From Jonesia quinghaiensis DSM 15701 (GTDB lineage Bacteria > Actinomycetota > Actinomycetes > Actinomycetales > Cellulomonadaceae): a stretch of 64,000 bases of DNA. Of the stretch, positions 39,942-49,311 are shown piece after piece (position 1 is the stretch's first letter; every line of letters begins with the position of its first letter). A program made the position numbers and the translations under genes. Location: positions 302,607 through 366,606 of the forward strand of contig NZ_AUHN01000009.1 of assembly GCF_000423205.1 (NCBI RefSeq), written 5' to 3'. A model generated the notes under the pieces. It was not told where the DNA came from, ran no database searches, and worked only from the letters and a program-made list of their open reading frames with translations.

Positions 39942-40313
39942 TCACCGCATCAGGAAAACAAACACTCCTGCTGCCACCGCGCACATGCTGACTGCCCCAG
40001 CGACTAGCGCCAGTGGCGCCGCACTAAAGCGCGGGAGGCGCTGGTTGCGGAGCAATTCAGCAACTGCAACCGAGTAGCGCCGCCTGATCCAGAGCAGTGC
40101 CACTAACCCCAGCGTGCCCCCTGCTATCGCAAGGAGGGCTGGCATCGGCCCGTTCACCATATGGAGAAAGTAACGGGCTGCCACGGCGCTTCCAAGAACC
40201 ACGGCAAGCGCACTGCGCTGCCACGCGAGGAAGGTACGTTCAGCAGCGAGGCCGGCATCAGCCACGGGATCATCCGTAGACGGGTGGAACCACCGCGAGT
40301 GAGGGACGTTCAC
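39942..40313 (-). CDS. DUF202 membrane protein
   Basis: A 123-residue protein with three hydrophobic segments and the DUF202 pattern near its N terminus (AGLAAERTFLAWQRSALAVVLGS). Function unknown. GTG start, 3 bp after the upstream DUF202 gene's stop, so the two are co-transcribed. Confidence 0.85.
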   Translation of the reverse strand: MNVPHSRWFHPSTDDPVADAGLAAERTFLAWQRSALAVVLGSAVAARYFLHMVNGPMPALLAIAGGTLGLVALLWIRRRYSVAVAELLRNQRLPRFSAAPLALVAGAVSMCAVAAGVFVFLMR

Positions 40314-40316
40314 TGC

Positions 40317-40679
40317 TCACCCAACAAATAAACCGACGGTGAGCACCACAGCGCACACGCCCAGCGCAACAGCTAGAACTGGCCCGATGCGCGGCCCGGT
40401 AAGGGGCCTCCCGGTGCGTAGTGCCCGTTCATTATGTTTCCATGTCATCCACGCGTAGAGCGGGATCAGGCCGCCGAGTACCAAGAAAATCACGGACACG
40501 ATAAGGCGTATGACGGGATGGGTGGGCACGTCCAATGCTTCCAATGCGACGCCTGATGCAACAAGCGCTAAGGATGTGCGCACCCAGGACAAAAAAGTGC
40601 GTTCGTTGGCAAGGGAGAAACGTGGGTCTGGGTCGACGCCGTGGCCGTATACGCTGCGGGGGAAACGTGGTTGTGTCAC
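40317..40679 (-). CDS. YidH-like DUF202 membrane protein
   Basis: A 120-residue protein with three hydrophobic segments and the DUF202 pattern RFSLANERTFLSWVRTSLALVASGVALEAL, close to YidH. It leads a two-gene DUF202 pair, an arrangement seen in many actinobacteria. GTG start at 40679. Function unknown; a small membrane heteromer is plausible. Confidence 0.85.
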   Translation of the reverse strand: MTQPRFPRSVYGHGVDPDPRFSLANERTFLSWVRTSLALVASGVALEALDVPTHPVIRLIVSVIFLVLGGLIPLYAWMTWKHNERALRTGRPLTGPRIGPVLAVALGVCAVVLTVGLFVG

Positions 40680-40718
40680 CTCTTCAGCCTAGTGGGTGAA
40701 CTCGTTGGGCGCTGGGAC

Positions 40719-41486
40719 TCACACAGCGCTCCAACCGTCGTCGCTGGGCAGGACCGCTCCGGAGATGTTCGAGGCATCGTCACTGGCGAGGAAAGTGATT
40801 GCCGCCGCCACTTCACGTGCTTCGGCAACACGCGCTCCAATAGCACCAGCGATTTTGAAGACCCTGTCAGCGCCAAGGGCAGAGGCTGGTTGGGCAACGA
40901 TGTTGGTGCGTGTTCCACCCGGGGCGACCGCGTTGATGCGAATACCAAGGGGAGTGTAGATCGCTGCTCCTGAAAGGGTGAGGCCAACGACTGCGTGTTT
41001 TGAAGCGGTGTAAGCCGCACCTGCGGCTGAGCCTCGGAGAGCTGCTTCGGAAACAACGTTGACGATTGCTCCTGAGCCTGCTTCAAGCATGTATGGCAGA
41101 ACCGCGCGGGACAGGCGCATCACAGAGTCAACGTTGATTCGCATGACGCGTTCCCACACGTCATCATTGACTTCATGAAGTGGTTCGAAACCATCCATGA
41201 TTCCGGCGTTGTTGATGAGTGCGTCGATGGTGTTCCCTGCACAATCCATGATGGCGACGATGTCTTCTTCACTTGATACGTCTGCACGTACCGTGTGCAC
41301 TGTGTAGTTGTGGAGTTCTTCGCTGAGGGCATCGAGGCGTTCTTGATTGATGTCGACTGCGACAACGCGTCCGCCTTCGTGGGCGACACGTTGTGCCGTT
41401 GCCCATCCGATGCCTGACCCGGCTCCAGTAATGATGACTGTTTGGCCTTCGAACCTGCGTTTGGGGGTGATCATTGGTGTCGACAT
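40719..41486 (-). CDS. Short-chain dehydrogenase/reductase
   Basis: A 255-residue NAD(P)-dependent oxidoreductase with TGAGSGIG (20-27), NNAG (91-94) and the catalytic S145, Y158 and K162 (YTASK). The ADVSSEED segment suggests classical SDR cofactor binding. I set the start at 41486 (MSTPMITP) because GGAGAA lies 5 nt upstream. Substrate unknown; similar proteins are often annotated as glucose or alcohol dehydrogenases without proof. It stands alone. Confidence 0.9.
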   Translation of the reverse strand: MSTPMITPKRRFEGQTVIITGAGSGIGWATAQRVAHEGGRVVAVDINQERLDALSEELHNYTVHTVRADVSSEEDIVAIMDCAGNTIDALINNAGIMDGFEPLHEVNDDVWERVMRINVDSVMRLSRAVLPYMLEAGSGAIVNVVSEAALRGSAAGAAYTASKHAVVGLTLSGAAIYTPLGIRINAVAPGGTRTNIVAQPASALGADRVFKIAGAIGARVAEAREVAAAITFLASDDASNISGAVLPSDDGWSAV

Positions 41487-41679
41487 AACTTTCTCCATTG
41501 AAAGTGCCTCACCACGGCACACACCGTGGCGCCTTACCGTGATCGTACTCCCGCTGGGTGCTTTAATACGCAGGGCTTAGGTCATGTCCGGTGGGTGGGA
41601 GATTTTTACCAGCGCCGGGCGTTGTAGATTTGTAGGGGTTCACGCCGCGTGAACTGCATCCGATCGTTAGTTGGGCATC

Positions 41680-42462
41680 GTGAGTACACACACCACCACA
41701 TTGAGCGCACGTAGCGTCACTGCAGGTTATGCAACACATCCATCGTTGCGTTCTCTTTCTTTGGAATTGTCTTCTGGCGCTCCAGCAGTTGGGGTTACTG
41801 GGGCATCGGGGATTGGTAAATCCACCCTTGTTCAGGTTCTTCATGGCGACATGAAGCCAGCTTCTGGGCAGGTGACTTTTAATGGTCGCCCAGTGAACCG
41901 GTTGGCTTTTGGTGAGAAGAAGCGTTTCCGGACTGCCGTTCGCAGGGTTGCGCAAAATGGTTTTTTTGGTCTCGACACGAGGCTGTCTGTTCGCCAGGCC
42001 GTTGAGGATGAGCTGAAAGCAGCACGCAGGGCTGGGCGGGGTACTGGGGACTCCCCCGCTGACGTGTTGTCGTTAATGTTCCTTGAGGAACGTTATTTGA
42101 ACCGCCGTATTCATGGGCTTTCCGGTGGGGAACGTCAACGCTTAACGATTGCGCTGGCGTTGGCCACAAAGCCGGATATTTTGTTGCTTGATGAACCCAC
42201 CACTGCGTTAGATCCGAGCCTCAAGGATCAGGTTTCCCACCGGATTCGTGACTTGGTTGCGGAGCGTGGCATCGGCTTGTTGGTCGCTTCGCATGACATC
42301 AATCTTCTTGCGCGACTCACCCCTACAGTGCATGTGCTCCATGATGGCGAGTTTGTGGAATCGGGTTCCCCCCGAGATTTGCTGACCGCACCACAACACC
42401 CGGCGACAAAAGATATTGCTGAGTCCTATCCAGAGTCAGTTCGCGCTCTCAACGCACGGTAA
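41680..42462 (+). CDS. Orphan ABC ATP-binding protein (OppF/DppF-like)
   Basis: A 260-residue ATPase with Walker A GASGIGKST (41-49), signature LSGGERQRLTIALAL and Walker B ILLLDEPTTALDP. The overall pattern is that of oligopeptide/nickel-type (OppF/DppF) importers. The GTG at 41680 (VSTHTTT) seems the best start; a TTG lies 9 nt earlier. There is no permease partner within reach, so its transporter must be elsewhere or it is a remnant. A strong terminator follows. Confidence 0.82.
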   Translation: MSTHTTTLSARSVTAGYATHPSLRSLSLELSSGAPAVGVTGASGIGKSTLVQVLHGDMKPASGQVTFNGRPVNRLAFGEKKRFRTAVRRVAQNGFFGLDTRLSVRQAVEDELKAARRAGRGTGDSPADVLSLMFLEERYLNRRIHGLSGGERQRLTIALALATKPDILLLDEPTTALDPSLKDQVSHRIRDLVAERGIGLLVASHDINLLARLTPTVHVLHDGEFVESGSPRDLLTAPQHPATKDIAESYPESVRALNAR

Positions 42463-42490
42463 CACCGTCATAAATAGTGCGGTAGATAGC

Positions 42491-42540
42491 ACGATGCCCC
42501 GTTGTTCTGCCAGGGGGTAGGCAGAACAACGGGGCATCGT
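42491..42540. terminator. Bidirectional hairpin terminator
   Basis: A perfect 20-bp or longer stem with an 8-10-nt loop lies between the convergent orphan ABC gene and the sugar-binding protein gene. Confidence 0.92.
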
Positions 42541-42551
42541 GTGTTGAGGGG

Positions 42552-43898
42552 TTATTCCTTCACAGGGATGGACTGTGAGTTCATCGTGGAGACGGTGGAC
42601 TCTTCTCCAGCAGTGAGCGCCTCGCTCACGGTGCTGTTCCCGGTAACAACCTGCTTGAATCCGTCAGAGATGGATGCGTAGGTGTCGGTCATAGTTGGTC
42701 CCCAGGTGAAGTTTGCTGGCACCTGGTTTGCTGCCTGAGCGAAGACATCCCAGATGACCTGTCCGCCGTAGAAGTCAACGCCGGATTGCAGGGTTGGGAG
42801 GTTGATTCCGTCGAGTGTCGCTGGGTAGATGTTTGCGGTATCAGCGAGGATCGTCAGTGACTCTTCAGAGGTATTCAACCAGGTTGCAAACTTCGCAGCC
42901 TCGTATGGGTAGTCAGTTCCGGTGAACACTGCGATGGATGATCCACCCCAGTTCCCTGATGCTGGAGCTGCAGAATCCCACTGTGGCATCGGGGCTACAG
43001 CCCAGTTGCCTGCGGTGTCTGGTGCGCCGTCTTGGATAGTGTTAGCGCCCCATACTGCGGAAACCCAGGTCCACACTTCGGATGAGTTGTAGGCGTTGTT
43101 CCACTCGTCAGTCCATGCCGGGTAGGAAGCAACAAGGTCACGCTCGATAAGGTCCTGCCAGTATGCACCAACTTCTTCAGTCTCGGCGCCGGTAATGTTG
43201 ACAGTCCAACCTTCATCGTCGGCTTCGAACCAGCTAGCACCGTTCTGCCACGCGAAACCAGCAAACTGGTTGATGTCTGCAGTGGAGAAGTTGGTGATTT
43301 TTCCACCTTCAGCGTCGATTTTTTCAGCAGCTTCTGCATATTCATCCCACGTTACGGGAACTGCGATGCCAGCCTCCTCGAAGAGGTCTGCACGGTAGAA
43401 CAGTGCCATTGGGCCGGTGTCTTGTGGGATCGCGTAGGCGTTGCCTTCTTCACCGAAGGACACTTGGTCCCAGGTCCAGTCAATGAACTCTGGCTGAGCT
43501 TCTTGAACAACGTCGCAACCGCCGATGTTTTGCAGCCCGCCCTGCACTCGGAAAGAAGCGAGCGCATCATACTCGATTTGGCCGAGGTCAGGTGCGTTGC
43601 CAGCCTTGAGCTGGTTGAAGAAGTTCTGGTAGGTCCCGGAGTTTCCGTTGGGGCCGGTTTGCACGGCCACTTGGATGTCAGGGTTTTGTTCGTTCCACTT
43701 AGCCACAGCATCCTCAATGCCGGGGATCCATGAGGTGAAGGACAAGTTGACGACGTCCTCACCTGATGGCTCGCACGCTGCAACGGTTTCGCTGCCGCCT
43801 GTGCTTGACGATTCGGTGGAGTCGCTGGAGCATGCGGCGACTGAAGCCGTAGCCAATGCAGCGAGCAAGGCTACGCTGACTGCCCGTGAAGTTCGCAT
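42552..43898 (-). CDS. Sugar ABC transporter substrate-binding lipoprotein
   Basis: Captures the oligosaccharide outside the cell, here probably galacto-oligosaccharides. The 448-residue extracellular solute-binding protein (family 1 type) starts MRTSRAVSV and has a lipobox ending SVAACSS (cysteine near 23). I set the start at 43898 with AGGAAAA upstream. It is the last gene of the GH42-permease run, 170 bp after the second permease, with hairpins in the gap. It corresponds in role to GanS of Bacillus. Confidence 0.9.
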   Translation of the reverse strand: MRTSRAVSVALLAALATASVAACSSDSTESSSTGGSETVAACEPSGEDVVNLSFTSWIPGIEDAVAKWNEQNPDIQVAVQTGPNGNSGTYQNFFNQLKAGNAPDLGQIEYDALASFRVQGGLQNIGGCDVVQEAQPEFIDWTWDQVSFGEEGNAYAIPQDTGPMALFYRADLFEEAGIAVPVTWDEYAEAAEKIDAEGGKITNFSTADINQFAGFAWQNGASWFEADDEGWTVNITGAETEEVGAYWQDLIERDLVASYPAWTDEWNNAYNSSEVWTWVSAVWGANTIQDGAPDTAGNWAVAPMPQWDSAAPASGNWGGSSIAVFTGTDYPYEAAKFATWLNTSEESLTILADTANIYPATLDGINLPTLQSGVDFYGGQVIWDVFAQAANQVPANFTWGPTMTDTYASISDGFKQVVTGNSTVSEALTAGEESTVSTMNSQSIPVKE

Positions 43899-43994
43899 CG
43901 TTTTCCTATCTGATGTGGTGATTATCTGGGGAGTGGATATTCGGATGTCACAGGGTGTGATGCGGGTGGTGCACCGCACCTTTGTGGGTTGATG

Positions 43995-44016
43995 TTCTGC
44001 GGGGGGAGCCGCAGAA
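43995..44016. repeat. Hairpin before the binding-protein gene
   Basis: TTCTGCGG/CCGCAGAA arms with a 6-nt loop. With the next hairpin it sits in the gap between the second permease gene and the binding-protein gene. Confidence 0.6.
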
Positions 44017-44040
44017 ACTTGTGGTGGTTACCATCTCAGT

Positions 44041-44064
44041 TGATGCCTCATGGGTGAGGCATCA
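44041..44064 (-). repeat. Hairpin just after the second permease gene
   Basis: A perfect 10-bp stem (TGATGCCTCA with its complement), 4-nt loop, 3 nt beyond the stop codon. It may set mRNA ratio by processing or partial termination. Confidence 0.65.
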
Positions 44065-44067
44065 CGC

Positions 44068-44976
44068 TTACTTGATGGCGCCTGATCCCAAACCGTTCTT
44101 CCAGAACCGTTGGAGGAGGGAGAACATGAGGATGAGCGGGATCACTGACAGCAAAGCACCGATGAGCACGTAACCGCGCAGTTCAGGGATTTGGCTGACT
44201 TGTGAGTTCCAGTTGTAGAGGCCGAGTGTGACCGGCATGATCGATTCGTCGCGCAGCATGATGAGCGGCAGGAAGAAGTTGTTCCAGATCGCCACGAATT
44301 GGAAGAGGAAGATCGTGACGAGTGCAGGGAACATGAGGCGCACTGACACGGTGAAGAAGGTGCGTACCTCGTTGGAACCATCGAGTCGTGCCGCTTCGAG
44401 GACTTCATCAGGCACGGATGCGGCGGCGAAGATTCGTGACAGGTAGACCCCGAATGGGCTCACGAGGCTTGGGAGGAACACTGACCAGAACGTGTTGGTG
44501 AGGTTCACCATGGAGAACATGAGGAACAGTGGCAACGCGAGTGCGGTCAGTGGAACAAGCACGCCACCGAGAACTACGTTGAAGAGAACTTCACGGCCAC
44601 GAAACTGGTACTTCGCCAGCGCGTACCCGCACATTGCTGCGAGGAGCGTGCCGATGAGTGCGCCACCGACGGTGTAGATCGCTGAGTTACCTAGCCATTG
44701 CAGGAAGATCCCACCGCGGTAGTCCAGCAGTGCGCTGACGTTGGTGCCGAAGTTCCATTCAGCGAACCAGAGCCCATTTGTGCTGGTGAGGTCTGATCGG
44801 TTTTTTGTGGACGCGACAAACAGCCACCAGATGGGGGTGAGGAAGGTGATGGTCGCGACGATCATGATGGTCATAGCTGCCAGGCGACTCATGATCGCGG
44901 GGCGTGGGCCAACATGTAGCGAGTTCCCACCGCTTGCGGCCTCACGGCGACGCTTTGGTGTGGTGAGGATGCTCAT
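44068..44976 (-). CDS. Sugar ABC transporter permease (MalG type)
   Basis: Membrane subunit of the carbohydrate importer. The 302-residue protein has six membrane helices and the EAA loop EAARLDGSNEVRTFFTVSVRLM. It begins with a basic segment (PKRRREAASG). The ATG overlaps the stop of the MalF-type gene, so both subunits are coupled. Corresponds in role to GanQ. Confidence 0.93.
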   Translation of the reverse strand: MSILTTPKRRREAASGGNSLHVGPRPAIMSRLAAMTIMIVATITFLTPIWWLFVASTKNRSDLTSTNGLWFAEWNFGTNVSALLDYRGGIFLQWLGNSAIYTVGGALIGTLLAAMCGYALAKYQFRGREVLFNVVLGGVLVPLTALALPLFLMFSMVNLTNTFWSVFLPSLVSPFGVYLSRIFAAASVPDEVLEAARLDGSNEVRTFFTVSVRLMFPALVTIFLFQFVAIWNNFFLPLIMLRDESIMPVTLGLYNWNSQVSQIPELRGYVLIGALLSVIPLILMFSLLQRFWKNGLGSGAIK

Positions 44977-45863
44977 CAGTCTGCCTTTCGCTGGGTGAAC
45001 TTCAGAACGCTGAAGGAGAGGATGAACGTGGCGACCGCCAAGACCACTGACATTGCCGCTGCGAGCGAGTAGTCAGGGATGGACGATGCCGCGTACACCG
45101 CAAGGTTCGGGGTGTAGGTGCTGTTCACTGCGGTGGAGAAGGTCTTGAACACCTGAGGTTCAGTGAGGAGTTGCAGTGTTCCGATGATTGAGAAAATCGT
45201 GGTGAGGACCAGCGAAGGTACAACCAGTGGGATTTTGATTGACCACGCGATGCGCACTTGTCCGGCACCGTCAAGGCGTGCAGCTTCGAAGATGTCTTGG
45301 GGGATAGCAAGCAGTGACGAGTAGATGATGATCATGTTGTAACCGGTGTATACCCAGGTCACAACGATTGCGATGGCCCACAACACGAGAGTGGGTGACA
45401 TGAAGTCAACATTGGTCATCACCCAGTCGAATGGTGACAGGTTTGGGGAGAACAAGAATCCCCACATGATTGCTGCGATAACACCTGGCACTGCGTAGGG
45501 CGCAAAATATGCAAGACGGAAGAACCGTCGCCCCTTAACCAGTGGAGAATCCAGCAGGAGCGCGAGAAGGAGAGCTAGGCCCAGCATGACGGGCACCTGG
45601 ACGGCACCAAACATCAGGACACGTCCGATTGACTCCCAGAACTCTGTGTTGCTGAAAACGTTCTGGTATTGGGTGAGCCCGCCGAATACTTCGCGTGCAG
45701 CCCCGAAGGTGCCGTCACGTTCTACTACCCGGGTGGACTGCCACATCGCATACAGGATGGGCAAAATGTAGAACAGGGTGAACAGGAGACCAAAAGGAAG
45801 GATGAAGACGGCCAGGAACCCTTGGCGCTTTCTCGTCCTGTTCATAGGAATTGAGCTGCTCAT
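44976..45863 (-). CDS. Sugar ABC transporter permease (MalF type)
   Basis: First permease subunit of the importer. The 295-residue protein has six membrane helices and the EAA loop EAARLDGAGQVRIAWSIKIPLV. Its start overlaps the GH42 stop by ATGA. GGGAG precedes the ATG. Corresponds in role to GanP. Confidence 0.93.
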   Translation of the reverse strand: MSSSIPMNRTRKRQGFLAVFILPFGLLFTLFYILPILYAMWQSTRVVERDGTFGAAREVFGGLTQYQNVFSNTEFWESIGRVLMFGAVQVPVMLGLALLLALLLDSPLVKGRRFFRLAYFAPYAVPGVIAAIMWGFLFSPNLSPFDWVMTNVDFMSPTLVLWAIAIVVTWVYTGYNMIIIYSSLLAIPQDIFEAARLDGAGQVRIAWSIKIPLVVPSLVLTTIFSIIGTLQLLTEPQVFKTFSTAVNSTYTPNLAVYAASSIPDYSLAAAMSVVLAVATFILSFSVLKFTQRKAD

Positions 45864-47926
45864 GCTGCTCCCTCTGTGATAATTCGGACCTCACCGGCGG
45901 GGACGGTGAACTCGCCAGCGACATTTGCGCCCGTGATGAGCTCGTGCCCGTGGGCTGTCAGGGTGACACTGTGTGAGGCGTGGTTAATGACGAACACCCA
46001 CGTGGTGCCGTCAGTTCCGGCCGAGACTCTGCGGACGATATCCAGTTCGTGTGGTGACTGGGTGCGTACGGAGTATCGGTCAAATTCTGAGGGGATGTTA
46101 AGTTCTGCAGTGACACCGTTGACCAAGGTGAGCAGTGAGGCATCATCCAATTGTGTTGCGAGGTACCAGGCGCTTCCTTTGCCCCATGCATTGCGGGTGA
46201 TCGCTGGGATACCTTGAACAGGGCCGGTACCGAACCGGTAGAGAACTTCCGCGGTGTCGGCGTGAAGGTATTCCGACCACAGGGACGAGGCTAGGACATC
46301 CCCGTCACCATGTTCGGGGTCGAGTTTGACGGTGTCAGCACTGTCTACGGGGTAGAACTCTTCAACGGTGACGCCAAGCAGATCACGGATCGCACCTGGG
46401 TAACCGCCCAAGTACACGCGGTCACTGGTGTCAGCGATTCCTGAGTAGTAGGTGACCAACGTGTTTCCACCGCCAGCGACGTAGTCTCGCAGGTGTTCGG
46501 ATTGTTCTGGGCTGAGCATGTAGGTGCCTGGCAAAATGACGAGGTCATAAGCGCTGAAGTCACTGGATGCTGAGACCACGTCGACCACGTGCCCTGCGGT
46601 GCGTAGAGCACGGTGCATGCTGTGGATCTGGTTGAGGTAGGTCACCTGCTGGGATGGGCGGGATTCGCCTTCTGCTGACCACCACGACTGCCATTCAAAA
46701 ACCATCGCGATGCGGGCATCAACCCGGGACCCAGCTACATCTTTCATGCGTTCAAGAGTCGAGCCGAGGTCGACAATTTCACGCCATTTGCGGCTGGATG
46801 TTCCTGCGTGGGGAAGCATCGCGGAGTGGAATTTCTCCGACCCTTGGACTGATGCTCGCCATTGGAAGAAACACAGCGAATCTGAGCCACGGGCAACGTG
46901 GGTCAGGGAGTTACGCAGCATTTCGCCTGGGGCTTTGTTGACGTTGAGTGGTTGCCAGTTCACTGCACCTGTGGAGTGCTCCATGAGCATCCATGGCGCC
47001 CCGCCAGCAAGTCCACGGGTGAGGTCTGCGGCGAAGGACAACTCAGCTGCGGGGGTGTCGAGCCGGTTATCGAGGTAGTGGTCGTTCGCCACAACATCCA
47101 TGTGTGGCGCCCACTGCCAGTAGTCCATGGTGCGAATGTGCGCGGTCACCATGAAGTTTGTGGTGATGGGCTTGTTGCTGTGGCGTTGGATGATCTCTTT
47201 CTCCATGAGGTACAGGGAGAGGAGTTCATCGGAGGAGAACCGGTGAAAGTCGATGAGTTGGCTGGGGTTCGCAGTGGACAGGTTCGCCATTGGTGGCAAG
47301 ATCTGCTCGAACGTTCCGTACTTTTGGCTCCAGAATGCGGTGCCCCATGCTTCGTTGAGAGCATCAATGGTTGTGTACCGCGCACGCAACCATGCACGGA
47401 AAGCCTCTGCTGATTCTGGGTTGTAGCAGTGGGCGTTGTGGCAGCCAAGTTCGTTGGAGACATGCCACAGTGCGAGTGCAGGGTGTGTGGAGTAGCGGCG
47501 TGCGACCTCGTCAACGAGGCGGGCTGCGTACTCGCGGAACACTGGAGAGGAGGGGCAGTACGCCTGGCGTCCGCCGGGGTAGCGGGTGGTGCCATCTGCC
47601 ATGATGGGCAGGATTTCGGGGTGCTTAGCGGTCAACCATGGTGGGGTTGAGGCGGTTCCGGTACCAAGGTTCACGGAAATGCCGTTGGCGTGGAGCAAGT
47701 CCAAGATGGTGTCAAGGCGCTCGAAGTCAAAGGTGTCTTGCGTGGGTTGGATGCTTGCCCACCCGAAGATGTTGACTGCCACGATGTTGACCCCGGCCTC
47801 ACGCATGAGGCTGACGTCTTCCTGCCAGGTGGCTTCGTCCCATTGCTCAGGGTTGTAGTCACAGCCGTAGCTGATGCCCGCGATCGGCGGGATGAGCTGC
47901 CCTGCTGGGCGCGGGAAGGTTGTCAT
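45860..47926 (-). CDS. ganA: Beta-galactosidase, GH42 family
   Basis: Releases galactose from galacto-oligosaccharides in the cytoplasm. The 688-residue protein has acid/base E159 (WHVSNELGCHN) and nucleophile E316 (MEHSTGAVNW), and the family's start SYGCDYNPEQWDEATW. No signal peptide. It leads an operon with the two permease genes and the binding-protein gene, the reverse order of the Bacillus gan operon. The divergent LacI gene and two operators lie upstream. Confidence 0.95.
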   Translation of the reverse strand: MTTFPRPAGQLIPPIAGISYGCDYNPEQWDEATWQEDVSLMREAGVNIVAVNIFGWASIQPTQDTFDFERLDTILDLLHANGISVNLGTGTASTPPWLTAKHPEILPIMADGTTRYPGGRQAYCPSSPVFREYAARLVDEVARRYSTHPALALWHVSNELGCHNAHCYNPESAEAFRAWLRARYTTIDALNEAWGTAFWSQKYGTFEQILPPMANLSTANPSQLIDFHRFSSDELLSLYLMEKEIIQRHSNKPITTNFMVTAHIRTMDYWQWAPHMDVVANDHYLDNRLDTPAAELSFAADLTRGLAGGAPWMLMEHSTGAVNWQPLNVNKAPGEMLRNSLTHVARGSDSLCFFQWRASVQGSEKFHSAMLPHAGTSSRKWREIVDLGSTLERMKDVAGSRVDARIAMVFEWQSWWSAEGESRPSQQVTYLNQIHSMHRALRTAGHVVDVVSASSDFSAYDLVILPGTYMLSPEQSEHLRDYVAGGGNTLVTYYSGIADTSDRVYLGGYPGAIRDLLGVTVEEFYPVDSADTVKLDPEHGDGDVLASSLWSEYLHADTAEVLYRFGTGPVQGIPAITRNAWGKGSAWYLATQLDDASLLTLVNGVTAELNIPSEFDRYSVRTQSPHELDIVRRVSAGTDGTTWVFVINHASHSVTLTAHGHELITGANVAGEFTVPAGEVRIITEGAA

Positions 47927-47968
47927 GTTCGGAAAAACTCACGTCTCTGTGGTACTCGCTCAACAATG

Positions 47969-47982
47969 TGTGAACGTGCACA
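47969..47982. promoter_or_regulatory. LacI operator A upstream of GH42
   Basis: TGTGAACGTGCACA, identical to operator B 46 bp away. Confidence 0.8.
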
Positions 47983-48014
47983 GATTACGTCACGCAGAAG
48001 CGGGACTGGTAATC

Positions 48015-48028
48015 TGTGAACGTGCACA
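48015..48028. promoter_or_regulatory. LacI operator B between GH42 and lacI
   Basis: TGTGAACGTGCACA, a near-palindrome with the CG centre typical of LacI-family sites. The two copies carry GATTA and TAATC flanks facing each other. Confidence 0.8.
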
Positions 48029-48167
48029 CAAACATAAGCGGCAGCCCAGTCGTCTGTCAAAAGTGTGCACCAACTTGTTACCGTCTTGTAACCAAAACGG
48101 TGGCTTAGTGAAGGCATCTGCCCTGAAAAAATCAGTTTTTCCCCACCCCACACAGTAAGGTGATTGC

Positions 48168-49244
48168 GTGTCAACACCCGCCCACCCGAAGAAGCGTGCC
48201 ACGATCCACGACGTTGCCCGTGAGGCTGGAGTATCACGCGGAACCGTCAGCCGGTACTTCAACGGCGACAGCTACGTGTCAACGTCGTCACGCTCCGCAA
48301 TTGAGCAGGCCATCGCCAAAGTTGGGTACGTGCCCAACACTGCCGCCCGCAATCTGGTACGACAACGCACCCAAACAGTTGCGTTTATCGTTCACGAACC
48401 CGCCTCACTCTTTACTGAGGACCCCAACATTGGTGGGATCCTCGTGGGGGCAAACAATGAACTCTCCGAACGTGACTACCAGTTGGTGTGTCTTGTCATT
48501 GACTCGGCACGCGACACGCACAGGGTTGAGCAATACTTGCGCGGCGGATTTGTGGATGGCGCCATTGTTGTTTCCGCACGCATGGGCGACCCTGTGACCC
48601 GCGTGATTACCGAATCACGAATACCCGCCACCTACATCGGGCACCCACCAGACCTTGCCGGCATCCCCTTCATTGGCATCGACAACATCACCGCTTCACG
48701 CAGCATCACCCAAGAACTTCTCGATGTCGGTCACGAAAACATCGCGATCCTCGCAGCTGGGCTTGACCGCGACTCAGGGGTCGACCGCCTTGAAGGGTTC
48801 AGCCAAGCGATGGGCCCACTGCTCAATCGTGGTCTGATCCAGCCAGTAGAAACCTACTCGTACAGCGACGGCTATGACGGCGCGTTAGAACTCCTGCACC
48901 GCGCGCCCGATGTCACCGCAATTTTCGCCACTTCTGACGCGGTTGCAGCCGGCGCTGCCAATGCGATCAAACGCCTTGGGCTGCGTATCCCCCAAGATGT
49001 TTCCGTTGTGGGGTTCGACGATTCTGTGTGGGCGACACGCAGCGACCCAGAGCTCACCACCATCCACCAGCCTTCACGGGGTATGGGAACAGCAGCAGCA
49101 CAGTGCACGGTTGCCCAAATCGAAGGGACTTTCGACGAATGGGCCGCGCCGCGCAGACTCATCCATTTAGGCAGTGCACCCGGCATCATGCTTGACACCT
49201 ATGTTGTACCCCGCAACTCTGTGGCACCGCCACGGCCTCAATAA
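48168..49244 (+). CDS. LacI-family repressor of the galactan operon
   Basis: A 358-residue regulator with the N-terminal helix-turn-helix TIHDVAREAGVSRGTVSRYFNGD (residues 11-33) followed by a sugar-binding periplasmic-protein-like core (KRLGLRIPQDVSVVGFDDS). The GTG start has AAGGTGA 5 nt upstream. It is divergent from the GH42 operon with operators in between, matching the role of GanR. The effector is probably galactose or galactobiose, an inference from context. Confidence 0.92.
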   Translation: MSTPAHPKKRATIHDVAREAGVSRGTVSRYFNGDSYVSTSSRSAIEQAIAKVGYVPNTAARNLVRQRTQTVAFIVHEPASLFTEDPNIGGILVGANNELSERDYQLVCLVIDSARDTHRVEQYLRGGFVDGAIVVSARMGDPVTRVITESRIPATYIGHPPDLAGIPFIGIDNITASRSITQELLDVGHENIAILAAGLDRDSGVDRLEGFSQAMGPLLNRGLIQPVETYSYSDGYDGALELLHRAPDVTAIFATSDAVAAGAANAIKRLGLRIPQDVSVVGFDDSVWATRSDPELTTIHQPSRGMGTAAAQCTVAQIEGTFDEWAAPRRLIHLGSAPGIMLDTYVVPRNSVAPPRPQ

Positions 49245-49258
49245 AGTCACAGCAAAAA

Positions 49259-49294
49259 CGGGGGCGGCCACACGTTGCCGTGTGACCGCCCCCG
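49259..49294. terminator. Bidirectional hairpin terminator
   Basis: A roughly 16-bp stem with one mismatch lies between the convergent lacI and pgi genes. Confidence 0.85.
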
Positions 49295-49311
49295 GACTAG
49301 CAGGTTACTGG

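Noticed and set aside
41680..42462. ATPase of the galactan importer
   Set aside because: Its motifs fit the oligopeptide group, it is convergent with the operon, and a strong terminator separates them.
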